A stretch of 64,000 nucleotides of DNA from Arthrobacter sp. MN05-02. GTDB taxonomy: Bacteria; Actinomycetota; Actinomycetes; Actinomycetales; Micrococcaceae. Positions 22,743-31,874 of the stretch are shown piece by piece. How positions within the stretch are numbered: the first letter of the stretch is position 1; every line of letters starts with the position of its first letter. The stretch covers positions 2,604,001-2,668,000 of the forward strand of contig AP018697.1 of the NCBI GenBank assembly GCA_004001285.1, written 5' to 3'. Both the position numbers and the translations under genes were made by a program. Under the pieces are notes generated by a model. That model saw only the letters and a program-made list of their open reading frames with translations, had not been told where the DNA came from and did no database searches.

Positions 22743-24895
22743 ATGCTGCAGCAGGCCGACGCCGGGCACGCCACGCACTGCCCCTACTGCGCCCTCCAGT
22801 GCGCCATGACCGTCACCACCGCGTCGGAGGACGACGGCGTGACGGTCACCGGCCGCGCCTTCCCCACTAACCGCGGCGGTCTGTGCCGGAAGGGCTGGTC
22901 CGCCGCGGACCTGCTCCGGCACCCGGACCGCATCACCGCACCCCTGGTCCGGAACGGGGACGGCCACCTGCAGGAAGCGGCGTGGGACGACGTCCTGGAG
23001 CTGATCAGCGATCGGGTCCGCAGCATCCAGGCGCAGCACGGCCGGGACGCCGTGGCGGTGTTCGGGGGCGGCGGACTCACCAACGAGAAGGCCTACACGC
23101 TCGGCAAGTTCGCCCGGCTCGCGCTGGGCACCTCCCGCATCGACTACAACGGCCGCTTCTGCATGTCCTCCGCGGCAGCAGCCGGGAACCGGGCCTTCGG
23201 CGTCGACCGCGGCCTGCCGTTCCCGCTCGCGGACCTCGACGACGCCTCCGTGGTCCTGCTCCTCGGCTCGAACGCGGCCGACACCATGCCTCCGTTCGTC
23301 CAGCACCTGCGGGGCGCGCAGTCCGCGGGCGGGCTGATCGTCGTCGATCCCCGCCGCTCGGCGACGGCGCGGCTGACGGACCAGGGCAAGGGCATCCACC
23401 TGCAGCCCACACCGGGCACGGACCTCGTGCTCCTGCTCGGTCTCGCGCATGTCGTGGTCGCGGAGGGCCTCGAGGACCGCCGCTACCTCGAGGCCCGCAC
23501 GAGCGGACACGACGACGTCGCACGCGGCCGCGCGCTGGTGGCCGGAGCGTGTCCAGGGCATCACGGGTGTCCCCGCGGCAACACTGCGCGACGGCGAGGC
23601 GGCTCGCGGCGGGAGCCCGCAGCGGAGCGGCCGGGGGTCCCGGCGCCTACGTCCTCACCGGGCGCGGCATCGAGCAGCACGCGGACGGCACCGACACCAC
23701 CACCGCCGCCATCAACCTCGCCCTCCTCCTCGGCCTCCCCGGGACCGCGCACAGCGGGTACGGGACGCTCACCGGGCAGGGCAACGGGCAGGGCGGGCGG
23801 GAGCACGGGCAGAAGGCGGACCAGCTGCCCGGCTACCGCAAGATCACCGATCCCGCGGCGCGCGCACACGTCGCCGCCGTGTGGGGGGTGCCCGAGGCGG
23901 TCATCCCCGGCCCCGGGCTCCCCGCCGTCGAACTCCTCGCCTCCCTCGGTGCCCCGGGCGGCACCCGGGGCCTGTTCGTCCATGGTGCGAACATCGCGGT
24001 CTCCGCCCCGGACGCGTCGACGGTGATCGCGGGACTCCGCTCGCTCGACCTCCTGGTCGTCTCCGATTTCTTCCTGTCGGAGACCGCGGCGATGGCCGAC
24101 ATCGTGCTGCCGGTGCTTCAGTGGGCCGAGGAGGAGGGCACCGTCACCAACCTGGAGGGCCGGGTACTGCGCCGGCGTGCCGCCGTCCCGCCGCCCGCCG
24201 GGGCGCGGAGCGAACTGTGGATCCTGCAGGAGCTCGCGCGGCTGCTGGCGGCTCCGTCCCTGTTCAGCGAGGACCCGGAGACCATGTTCGACGAACTCGC
24301 CCGCGCGAGCGCCGGCGGGATCGCGGACTACTCCGGGCTCGACTACTCCGTGCTCGACGGCGAGGACCCGGCCTACTGGCCCTACCCCGCCGGCAGCACC
24401 GGCACTCCCCGCCTGTTCCTCGACGCCTTCGCCCACCCGGCCGGACGGGCCCTGCTGGTCCCCGTCGCGCCGCGCCCCCATGCAGCCGGTGCGCGTGCTC
24501 CTGCCCCGTTGCTCCTGGCCACGGGCCGCCTCCTGGAGCACTACCAGTCAGGCACCCAGACCCGGCGCGTCCCCTCGCTGCTCGCGGCGCAGCCGGCGGC
24601 GCGCCTCCAGCTCCACCCAGCCACGGCGCGGGATCTCGGGATCGCCCAGGATGATCCCGTCGTCGTCACGAGCGCCTCCGGCGAGGCCCGTGCGCTGGCG
24701 GACCTCACGCCGGACATCCGCCAGGACACGGTCTTCCTCGCCTTCCACTATCCGGAGGCGGGCAGCGCGAACCTGCTCACGGGCAGCACCACGGATCCGG
24801 TCTCGGGGATGCCCGAGTTCAAGACGACGCCCGTGCGCGTCTCGCCCGTGTCCTCACCCGCCGCAGGAGCCGAGCGATTGGAGGCCGTCGCATGA
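22743..24895 (+). CDS. Assimilatory nitrate reductase catalytic subunit, frame broken twice in this sequence
   Basis: A molybdopterin enzyme of the NarB/NasC type that reduces nitrate to nitrite in the cytoplasm. The N-terminus has the [4Fe-4S] motif C13-x2-C16-x3-C20-x27-C48 and then RKGWSAADLL. Molybdopterin blocks FGGGGLTNEKAY, NGRFCMSSAAAA, LLLGSNAADTMPPF and TGQGNGQGGREHGQKADQLPG follow; residue 145 or so is Cys, the likely Mo ligand. The frame slips near 23519-23530 and again near 23590-23596, each time by one extra base; between them the code reads AARWWPERVQGITGVPAATLRD. Repaired, it has 717 codons. It overlaps the FAD protein by ATGA. I take the slips as sequence errors. Confidence 0.85.
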
Positions 24896-26412
24896 GCACC
24901 GACGCGAACACGCCGGAGCGGATCGTCGTGGTGGGCTTCGGGCCCGTCGCGGCACGGCTCGTCGAGCACCTCGAACCACTCGTCACCGCCGGTCGCGCAA
25001 CCCTGACGGTGGTCGGGCAGGAGGACGACGCCGCCTACAACCGGGTGCTCGTCGCGGACGTGGCCGTCGGCCGCACCCGGGAAGCCGCGATCCGCCTCGC
25101 CGACGCAGCCGCGCTGTCCGCCGGAGGTGTCGACGTACGGCTCGGAACGCGCGCGGTCCGGGTGGACAGGGCGTACCGGCGGGTCCTGCTCGCCGACGGT
25201 CAGGCCCTCGGCTACGACCGCCTCGTGCTCGCCACCGGTTCCCACCCCGTCCTCCCGCGGCTCGACGGGCTCGACGACGCCCGTCGGCTCCCGCCGGGCG
25301 TCGGCTTCCTCCGCGACCTCGACGACGCCCGCGCGGTCTCCGCCGCCCTGGCCGCACAGCAGCGCGTCGTGGTGCTCGGCGGCGGCATCCTCGGCATCGA
25401 GGCGGCCCTCGCCGCCGCGGAGGAGGGCGGCCGGGTCACCCTCGTGCACTCCGGGCGCTCGCCCATGGAACGGCTCCTCGGGAAGGGCTCCCGGGTGCTC
25501 GGGACGGCACTGACGAGGGCCGGCATCTCCGTGGTCGCCGGGACCTGCACAGGCATCTCCCTGACCGACGGGCGCTTCTCCGGACTCATCCTCGACGGCG
25601 GCGACCGGGTGGAGGGGGGTGCCCTCGTGCTCGCCTGCGGAGTGCGTCCGCGCACGGAGCTCGCCGACGGGTGCGACCTGGCGACCGCGGACGGCATCCT
25701 CGTGGACCACGAGCTGCGGGCCCTCGGCACCGGCGGTGTCTGGGCTATCGGTGACTGCGCCGAGGTCTGCTGCGGGGTCAGCACCTGCGCGGCCTGCACC
25801 GGGACCACCGCTCCCCCGGGCCTCCTCGGTCCGGGCTGGCAGCAGGCGGACCAGCTCGGGCAAGCCTTCGCAGCGGAGCTCGCGGGTCTGCCTGCCGCGG
25901 CCGCCGTACCTCCCGAGCGGCGCGACGCCGTCCTGGTCCTCAAGGCACGCGGCGTGGACGCCGTCACCGCGGGCGAGACCGACGCCGATCCGTGGACGAT
26001 CGAGCCCGGTCTCGCCGTCGCCGTCTGGGCGGATCCCGGGCACGGCCGCTACGCGAAGATGGTCACGCGCGACGGCGTCCTGACCGGCCTCGTGTGCGTG
26101 GGCATGCCGCGGACCGGCGCCGAACTGGTGCTGCTCTTCGAACGCCGGAGCGAACTGCCCGCCGACCGGTCGAGCCTGCTCAGGCTCGACAGTGCCGAAG
26201 GGGTGCTCGCGGCGCTGCCTCCCGGACCGGACGCGACCCTGTGCCGGTGTGCGGGGATCACCCGCGGCGCCGTGCAGGAGTCCGTCGCCGGCGGGTGCTC
26301 CTCGGTCCCGGAGGTGTCCGCTGGTACACGGGCCGGAACGGGCTGCGGCGGATGCCACGACGACATCCGCGCCGTGATCGAGCACCATTTCGCTGTCGCG
26401 GTGGCATCGTGA
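24892..26412 (+). CDS. FAD-dependent oxidoreductase with C-terminal BFD [2Fe-2S] domain, nitrate reductase partner
   Basis: This 506-residue protein has a pyridine nucleotide-disulfide oxidoreductase fold: FAD loop VVGFGPVAARLVE near 13-25, second dinucleotide loop VVLGGGILGIEAALAA near 160-175, and GVWAIGDCAE at 282-291. The C-terminus has the BFD-like cluster C451-x-C453 and C485-x2-C488. It probably passes electrons from NAD(P)H to the nitrate reductase upstream, as NasB does. A cysteine-rich loop (C289, C293, C294, C299, C302) interrupts the usual sequence after GDCAE. Its ATG overlaps the reductase stop, implying coupled translation. It ends opposite the convergent nnaR gene. Confidence 0.85.
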   Translation: MSTDANTPERIVVVGFGPVAARLVEHLEPLVTAGRATLTVVGQEDDAAYNRVLVADVAVGRTREAAIRLADAAALSAGGVDVRLGTRAVRVDRAYRRVLLADGQALGYDRLVLATGSHPVLPRLDGLDDARRLPPGVGFLRDLDDARAVSAALAAQQRVVVLGGGILGIEAALAAAEEGGRVTLVHSGRSPMERLLGKGSRVLGTALTRAGISVVAGTCTGISLTDGRFSGLILDGGDRVEGGALVLACGVRPRTELADGCDLATADGILVDHELRALGTGGVWAIGDCAEVCCGVSTCAACTGTTAPPGLLGPGWQQADQLGQAFAAELAGLPAAAAVPPERRDAVLVLKARGVDAVTAGETDADPWTIEPGLAVAVWADPGHGRYAKMVTRDGVLTGLVCVGMPRTGAELVLLFERRSELPADRSSLLRLDSAEGVLAALPPGPDATLCRCAGITRGAVQESVAGGCSSVPEVSAGTRAGTGCGGCHDDIRAVIEHHFAVAVAS

Positions 26413-26422
26413 GCCGAGGCGG

Positions 26423-26441
26423 CGGACCCCGCCCGGGTCCG
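26423..26441. terminator. Short hairpin between convergent nitrate genes
   Basis: CGGACCC and GGGTCCG form a 7-bp stem around a 5-base loop. It lies in the 37-bp gap between two convergent genes, where it could act in both directions. No T-tract. Confidence 0.4.
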
Positions 26442-26449
26442 GGACGGTC

Positions 26450-27571
26450 CTACACGTGCAGGCGGTACCCGCGCTTGACCACGGTCTCCACCAGACCGGG
26501 GTCGGGCAGGGACTTGCGGAGCCTGTTCACGTTCATGTCGAGCGCATGGCCGGCTCCGGTGTGGGCCAGCAGCCCGGTCAGGGCGTCGCGGCTGAGGACG
26601 GCACCGCGTGCGGACAGCAGCGCCTTGAACAGCACGAGCTGCGCGGGGGCGAGATCCACCCGGACCTCGTCCACCCGGACGGACCGGCCCCGCACCTCGA
26701 CATAGCCGGAACGCGTCCTGAGCTGCTCCACGTGGTGTTCGGCGAGATGGTCGCAGACCAGCCGGATCAGCGCGCCCATCCGGAAGCGCTCGGGCACGAT
26801 CGGCTCGATGCCGGCGTCGATCAGGGGCTGCGCGGTCACCGGCCCCACGGCGGCGGCCAGGACGCTGCGCCGGAACCGCTGGATCAGTTCCTCCTCGAGG
26901 CCCTGCTCGGCGGCGGTGCTGAACAGTGCGTCGACGGCGGGCGCACTCGTGAAGGTGACGCAGTCCAGCTGCCCGGCGCAGACGGCGTCGATGAGCCGGG
27001 GCAGCCGCTCGGAACCCTCCGGCTTGATCCACCGGTAGGGCGTGACGGTGAGGAGCGTCGCACCGGATGCCCGGAGCCGTTCCAGCTGACGGGCGTCGGC
27101 GTAGGCGTGCAGCTGGACGCCGATGGTCAGCCCTGACAGGTCCTGCTGCAGCAGCTCGTCCACGAGCGTGGCCGTGGTCTCGTCGGAACTGATGCCGACG
27201 TCGTCGAGTCCCGCCGCCCGGACCGCGCCCCTGGCCTTCGGGCCCCGGACGTAGATCCGCCCCGCCCCGAGCACGTCGAGGAGGTCGTCGCCCAGCCCTG
27301 CGGCGTCCGCGGCCTCGAACCACCGGCGCATCCCGTACGCGGTGGTGATGAGGAACAGGTCCGGGCGTGCGGACACCATGGCCGCCGTGTCCGCGAGCAG
27401 TTCCACGTCCTTGGCGATGGGCGCGATCTTCAGCGCCGGTGCGTGGAACACCGAGGCGCCGCGCCGCTCGAGCGCGTCGATCAGGTCGCCGGAGCGGCGG
27501 TCCGAGGTCACGCCGATCCGGAAGCCCGCGAGCTGTCCGCCGGCGCCGTCCGGCCGGCTCGCCTCTGTCAT
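26450..27571 (-). CDS. nnaR: HemD-like regulator with OmpR-type DNA-binding domain (NnaR)
   Basis: This 373-residue protein has a uroporphyrinogen-III synthase (HemD) fold at about 15-260: FRIGVTSDRRSGDLIDALERRG, TTAYGMRRWFEAA and VTFTSAPAVDALF. Fused to it is a winged-helix domain at about 285-373: LVLFKALLSARGAVLSRDAL and VNRLRKSLPDPGLVETVVKRGYR. The same fusion in Streptomyces and mycobacteria is NnaR, which activates nitrate/nitrite assimilation genes together with GlnR. The context here, beside cobA, nirB and the nitrate reductase, fits. Its ATG overlaps the cobA stop (ATGA). Whether it retains HemD activity is unknown; a regulatory role is likelier. Confidence 0.85.
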   Translation of the reverse strand: MTEASRPDGAGGQLAGFRIGVTSDRRSGDLIDALERRGASVFHAPALKIAPIAKDVELLADTAAMVSARPDLFLITTAYGMRRWFEAADAAGLGDDLLDVLGAGRIYVRGPKARGAVRAAGLDDVGISSDETTATLVDELLQQDLSGLTIGVQLHAYADARQLERLRASGATLLTVTPYRWIKPEGSERLPRLIDAVCAGQLDCVTFTSAPAVDALFSTAAEQGLEEELIQRFRRSVLAAAVGPVTAQPLIDAGIEPIVPERFRMGALIRLVCDHLAEHHVEQLRTRSGYVEVRGRSVRVDEVRVDLAPAQLVLFKALLSARGAVLSRDALTGLLAHTGAGHALDMNVNRLRKSLPDPGLVETVVKRGYRLHV

Positions 27572-28602
27572 GACGCCAGCGATTCGGTCAGCCGGGCGAG
27601 GTGCGCAGCGCCGCCCTGCAGGTCCAGCCCCACCCGCACCACCTCGCCGATCACGAGGACCGCGGGCGACTGGCACCGTGCGGCGCCGGCCGCCGTGACG
27701 ATCGTCGAGAGGGTTCCCGCCGTCGTCCGCTGGGACGCGCTGTACCCGCGCTCGACGACGGCGACCGGCATGTCCGGCCGCATCCCGGCCCGGCTGAGGC
27801 CGGAGACGAGCTGCGGCAGCGTCGAGACGCCCATCAGGACCACGATCGTCCCACCGAGCCCTGCCAGGTGCAGGTGCTCCTCGTCGGTCAGCGGTGCATG
27901 GCCGGAGACGACGGTGAACAGGTGGCTCACGCCGCGGTGCGTGACGGGGATACCGGCGGCGGCCGGCACGGAGATCGCCGAGCTGACACCGGGAATCACG
28001 CGGCACGGTACCTGCGCCTCGAGGCACGCGGCGAGTTCCTCGCTGCCACGGCCGAACACGAAGGGATCGCCGCCCTTGAGCCGGACCACCGAGTGTCCGG
28101 CGAGCGCATGGCGCACCAGGAGGTCGTTGATGCCGGACTGTGGGACCCGGTGGTGGCCGGGGAGCTTGCCGACATCCACCAGTTCCGCCGCGGGGGCGAG
28201 CTCCGCGAGCCCGTCCGTCGGGGCGAGCCGGTCGTAGAGCACCACGTCCGCCTCCCGGAGTGCTGCGGCCGCGTCGAGGGTCAGGAGCCCCAGCGCACCG
28301 GGACCACCGCCCACCAGGGTCACCGAGCCGGATCCCCTGGCCGCCGGTTCGGTGCCGAGGAGCGTGCCGGCGCGACGGCACGCGGTGCGGACGGCGTCGG
28401 CCACGGACCCCGGGAGCCCGTCCACGACGACGACGAGCGCGGCGCCGTGCAGCACGGCGTCGTCGAAGGCTTCCGGTGCGGACGCTGTGCAGGCGACGAC
28501 GTCGGCTCCTGCCACCCGGTACCGTGCCACCACCCGGCGGGAGGCCCGTTCGCCGCCGACCACCACGACGCGCCTGCCTGCCAGATCGGGGTCCAGGTGC
28601 AC
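27568..28602 (-). CDS. cobA: Uroporphyrinogen-III C-methyltransferase with truncated N-terminal Rossmann segment
   Basis: This 344-residue protein starts at GTG. From about residue 93 it is a full SUMT: VTLVGGGPGALGLLTLDA (SAM loop), VLYDRLAP, GKLPGHHRVPQSGIN, VVRLKGGDPFVFGRGSEE and IPGVSSAISVPAAAGIPVTHRG. It methylates uroporphyrinogen III twice to precorrin-2 on the way to the siroheme of NirB. The first 85 residues (GRRVVVVGGERASRRVVARY) look like a shortened CysG-type dehydrogenase domain without the rest of its fold. No other precorrin-2 dehydrogenase is in the window. It lies between nirB and nnaR in one transcription unit. Confidence 0.9.
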   Translation of the reverse strand: MHLDPDLAGRRVVVVGGERASRRVVARYRVAGADVVACTASAPEAFDDAVLHGAALVVVVDGLPGSVADAVRTACRRAGTLLGTEPAARGSGSVTLVGGGPGALGLLTLDAAAALREADVVLYDRLAPTDGLAELAPAAELVDVGKLPGHHRVPQSGINDLLVRHALAGHSVVRLKGGDPFVFGRGSEELAACLEAQVPCRVIPGVSSAISVPAAAGIPVTHRGVSHLFTVVSGHAPLTDEEHLHLAGLGGTIVVLMGVSTLPQLVSGLSRAGMRPDMPVAVVERGYSASQRTTAGTLSTIVTAAGAARCQSPAVLVIGEVVRVGLDLQGGAAHLARLTESLAS

Positions 28603-28605
28603 GGT

Positions 28606-31269
28606 TCAGCCCTCCAGGGTTCCGGTTGCGGTGCGAACGGGGATCGCCGTACCGAGGCCCACGCGGCCGGCCCCGGCCTCGATCTCCGCGGGGGTGGCGG
28701 GGCGCTGCTGGCCGCGTTCCTCCACGAGGACGATCGACTGGTCCGCGGCGTCGGGGGCGTTGACGAAGGACCGGAAGCGGCGGAGCCGGTCGGGGTCCTT
28801 CAGCGTCGCCGCCCATTCGTCCTCGTAGTGTTCGACGTGCCGGGCCATCGCGGCTTCGAGGTCCGCGGCGATCCCGAGGGAATCGTGCACGACCACATCG
28901 CGCACGTGGTCGAGGCCCCCCTCGAGGTCGTCCATCCAGCGGGCCGTCCGCTGCATGCGGTCCGCGGTGCGGATGTAGTACATGAGGTACCGGTCGATGT
29001 AGCGGATGAGGGTTCCGCCGTCGAGGTCCTGCGCGAGCAGCTGCGCGTGGGCGGGCTGGAAGCCGCCGTTGCCGCCGACGTACAGGTTCCAGCCCTGATC
29101 GGTGGCGATCACGCCGACGTCCTGGCTCCGGGCCTCGGCGCACTCCCGGGCGCAGCCCGAGACACCCATCTTGAACTTGTGGGGTGCGCGGAGCCCGCGG
29201 TAGCGCAGCTCCAGGTCGATCGCCATGGCGACCGAGTCCTGCACGCCGAACCGGCACCAGGTGGACCCGACGCAGGACTTCACGTTCCGCAGGGCCTTGC
29301 CGTACGCCTGCCCGGACTCGAACCCGGCCTCCACCAGGATCTTCCAGATCTCGGGCAGCTGCTCCAGGCGGGCTCCGAAGAGGTCGATCCGCAGCGCACC
29401 GGTCAGCTTGACGTACAGGCCGAACTGCTCGGCGACCTGCGCGATCACGGCGAGCTTCTGGGGCGTGATCTCCCCGCCGGGGATACGCGGCACCACGGAG
29501 TAGGTGCCGTTGCGCTGCATGTTCGCAAGGGCGCGGTCGTTGGTGTCCTGCAGCATGCCGCGGCCGCCGTCGAGCACGTACTCCCCGCGCTGCGTGGCGA
29601 GGATCGAGCCGATGGCCGGCTTGCAGATGTCGCAGCCGTGGCCGGCCCTGGCCTCGTCCGACGCGCCGAAGCGGCCCAGGATGTCCTGGAAGGAGCCGAG
29701 GTCGAGGGCCTGGACGGCCTCGAACAGCTCGGGCCGCGACATCGCGAAGTGCTCGCAGATACCCTTCGGCACGGTGCGGCCCGCCTTCGCGAGCTCGGTG
29801 TCGAGTAGCTTCTTGAGCATCGGCACGCAGGATCCGCACGCGGTCCCGGCCCGCGAGCAGGCCTTGAGGGCGGGCAGGTCGAGGACCGGTGCCGCCCCGC
29901 CGTCCTCCCCTACCCCGTGCACGGCCGAGCGGCAGGCGCCCGCGGTGACGTTGTTGCAGGAGCAGAGGATGACGTCGTCGGGCAGTTCCGACGGCGGTGC
30001 CTCGCCGCCACCGGCGGAGGACAGGTACGCACCCGGTTCCGCGGGAAGCTCCAGGCCCAGCAGGGGCCGGAGGGCGGAGAAGGGTGCGGCGTCGCCGACG
30101 AAGATGCCGCCGAGCAGCGTCCTCGCGTCGTCGCTGACCACGAGCTTCTGGTACAGCCCGCGCGCCGGGTCCGCGTAGACGATCTCCAGACTGCCCTCGG
30201 TATCCGCGAGCGCGTCCCCGAAGCTCGCGACCTCGACGCCGGAGAGCTTGAGCTTGGTGGCGGTGTCGAAGCCGGGGAACGTGGACACGCCGCCGAGGAT
30301 CCCGTCGGCGCAGACCTCCGCCATGGCGTTCGCGGGTGCCACGAGGCCCATGCTGACGCCCTCGTAGCTGGCCACCTCGCCGATCGCCCAGACCCCGGGC
30401 ATCGCGGTCTCGCACGCCGCGCTGATGACCACGCCGCCGCGGGGTGCCACCTCGAGCCCCGCGTCCCGCGCGAGCTCGTCGCGCGGCCGGATGCCGACGG
30501 CGAACACCACGAGGTCCGCGGGGAGGACGGTCCCGTCACTCAGTGCCACACCGGTGACCCGACCGTCGTCGTCCGTGTCGATGGACGTCGGCGACCCGCC
30601 GCAGTGGATGCCCAGCCCCTTGCCCGTGATGAGGCGTCCCAGTGCCTGCCCGCCGCCCTGGTCGAGCTGGGCGTTCATGAGCCACCCGGCGCGGTTGACC
30701 ACGGTCGACGCGGCGCCGAGCTGCTGCAGTCCGCCGGCCGCCTCGAGGCCGAGGAGACCGCCGCCGATGACGACGGCGCGCGGCGGGGTCCTGCCGAGGT
30801 CCGCGGCCAGGCGCGCGGTCTCCGAGCGGAGCCACCGGACGTCGTCGAGCGTCCTGTACACCGCGGCGTGCTCCCCGCCCGGCAGGGGCAGCCGCACGGC
30901 GTCGGACCCGGTGGCGAGCACGACGTCGTCGTACGCGTACTTCTCGCCCGACGCGCCGACGACGCATCGTGCGGCGAGGTCCAGCCGGACGACACGCTCT
31001 CCCGTGACGAGCCGGATGGCCGGTTCGCGCCACATGAGCGGCTCGCCGAGTCCGAGGTCGACGTCGTGGAGGAGGGCACTGCTCAGCGCGACGCGGTCGT
31101 AGGGCGCGTGCGGCTCCTCGGTGAGCACGGTGACGGAGATGCCGTCGGTGCCGCGCCGCCACAGGGCCTCGACGAGCCGGTGGGCTGCCGGCCCGCCCCC
31201 GACGACGACGATGCGCCGGTCGGGTGCCTGGACGGCGCCGGCGGGCAGGGCTGCTCGGTTCTCGCTCAT
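28606..31269 (-). CDS. nirB: Assimilatory nitrite reductase (NAD(P)H), large subunit
   Basis: This 887-residue protein reduces nitrite to ammonium with six electrons from NAD(P)H. Domain order: FAD loop VVVGGGPAAH (21-30), second nucleotide loop VVIGGGLLGLEAAGG (about 166-180), BFD-type [2Fe-2S] cluster with C436-x-C438 and C478-x2-C481, then the sulfite/nitrite reductase half with siroheme-[4Fe-4S] ligands C666-x5-C672 and C706-x3-C710. The ATG I chose follows GGAAG and gives MSENRAALPAG; a longer frame upstream would run into the divergent promoter. It heads nirB-cobA-nnaR, three bases before cobA, and diverges from nirD. Confidence 0.95.
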   Translation of the reverse strand: MSENRAALPAGAVQAPDRRIVVVGGGPAAHRLVEALWRRGTDGISVTVLTEEPHAPYDRVALSSALLHDVDLGLGEPLMWREPAIRLVTGERVVRLDLAARCVVGASGEKYAYDDVVLATGSDAVRLPLPGGEHAAVYRTLDDVRWLRSETARLAADLGRTPPRAVVIGGGLLGLEAAGGLQQLGAASTVVNRAGWLMNAQLDQGGGQALGRLITGKGLGIHCGGSPTSIDTDDDGRVTGVALSDGTVLPADLVVFAVGIRPRDELARDAGLEVAPRGGVVISAACETAMPGVWAIGEVASYEGVSMGLVAPANAMAEVCADGILGGVSTFPGFDTATKLKLSGVEVASFGDALADTEGSLEIVYADPARGLYQKLVVSDDARTLLGGIFVGDAAPFSALRPLLGLELPAEPGAYLSSAGGGEAPPSELPDDVILCSCNNVTAGACRSAVHGVGEDGGAAPVLDLPALKACSRAGTACGSCVPMLKKLLDTELAKAGRTVPKGICEHFAMSRPELFEAVQALDLGSFQDILGRFGASDEARAGHGCDICKPAIGSILATQRGEYVLDGGRGMLQDTNDRALANMQRNGTYSVVPRIPGGEITPQKLAVIAQVAEQFGLYVKLTGALRIDLFGARLEQLPEIWKILVEAGFESGQAYGKALRNVKSCVGSTWCRFGVQDSVAMAIDLELRYRGLRAPHKFKMGVSGCARECAEARSQDVGVIATDQGWNLYVGGNGGFQPAHAQLLAQDLDGGTLIRYIDRYLMYYIRTADRMQRTARWMDDLEGGLDHVRDVVVHDSLGIAADLEAAMARHVEHYEDEWAATLKDPDRLRRFRSFVNAPDAADQSIVLVEERGQQRPATPAEIEAGAGRVGLGTAIPVRTATGTLEG

Positions 31270-31360
31270 GGTGTGCCTTCCGTCCGGGGCCGGGGCGGTC
31301 CCGCGTCCGGTTCCACCGTACGAAGGGGCAATTACTCCTGTGTGTCGCGGATGTATCGCA

Positions 31361-31370
31361 AAGTTAACTT
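31361..31370. promoter_or_regulatory. Perfect palindrome AAGTTAACTT between nirB and nirD
   Basis: A 10-bp perfect palindrome, AT-rich in a GC-rich spacer, about 90 bp upstream of nirB and 125 bp upstream of nirD. It may be an operator half-set for a dimeric regulator or part of a promoter. I cannot name the binder. Confidence 0.3.
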
Positions 31371-31407
31371 CGGGCTCACGGGCGGTCGGCCGGCCGGTGA
31401 GGTGCAC

Positions 31408-31445
31408 GTTACCCGGCCGCAACAGCGCCGGGACGCAGGCGACAT
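31408..31445 (+). promoter_or_regulatory. Candidate GlnR operator between nirB and nirD
   Basis: GTTAC-N6-GCAAC-N6-GGGAC-N6-GACAT follows the spacing of the two-site GlnR operator. The first half-site pair matches the GTnAC-N6-GAAAC consensus at all but one position; the second pair is degenerate. It lies about 50 bp before the nirD start in the divergent promoter region, where nitrogen control is expected in actinobacteria. Confidence 0.4.
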
Positions 31446-31493
31446 GTCCGCTGCCTAGCGTTGGTCCCACCGCACACCACCGAGAGGAATGCC

Positions 31494-31856
31494 ATGACCG
31501 AACTCGTACTGCAGCGTCCTGCCGCGTCCGGCACCGGCTGGGTGGCTGTCTGCCGCCTCGACGACCTCGAGGAATGCTGGGGGGAGGCGGCCCTCGTCGG
31601 CCAGGACCAGGTCGCGCTGTTCCGGCTGCCGGGGAACCTGCTCCACGCCGTCGGCAACATCGACCCCCGGACGAGGGCCGCCGTCATGGCGCGCGGCATC
31701 GTGGGATCGCGCGGCTCGACGCCGACGATCGCCTCGCCCCTGCACAAGGAGGTCTACGACCTGGTGACCGGCGCGTGCCTCGCCGGCGGGCCAGGCCTGC
31801 GCGCGTATCCCGTCCGGTGCGTGGACGGGGTCGTCGAGGTCGACGTTGCCGCCTGA
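31494..31856 (+). CDS. nirD: Nitrite reductase small subunit
   Basis: This 120-residue protein has a Rieske-like fold without iron-sulfur ligands, as usual for NirD. Typical strings are VAVCRLDDLEECWGEAALV, QVALFRLPGNLLHAVGNIDP, RGIVGSRG and ASPLHKEVYDLVTGACL. It partners NirB. The ATG follows GAGAGGAA; a few in-frame codons upstream lack support. It is divergent from nirB rather than downstream of it, so the two subunits come from opposite transcripts of one control region. The chelatase gene begins 18 bp after its stop. Confidence 0.93.
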   Translation: MTELVLQRPAASGTGWVAVCRLDDLEECWGEAALVGQDQVALFRLPGNLLHAVGNIDPRTRAAVMARGIVGSRGSTPTIASPLHKEVYDLVTGACLAGGPGLRAYPVRCVDGVVEVDVAA

Positions 31857-31874
31857 GCCGCCGCGGGTGCTTCA

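Noticed and set aside
26450..30415. Extension of the nnaR frame upstream through cobA and nirB to more than 1300 codons.
   Set aside because: The upstream part is a shadow of cobA and nirB; the coupled ATG at 27571 is the real start.
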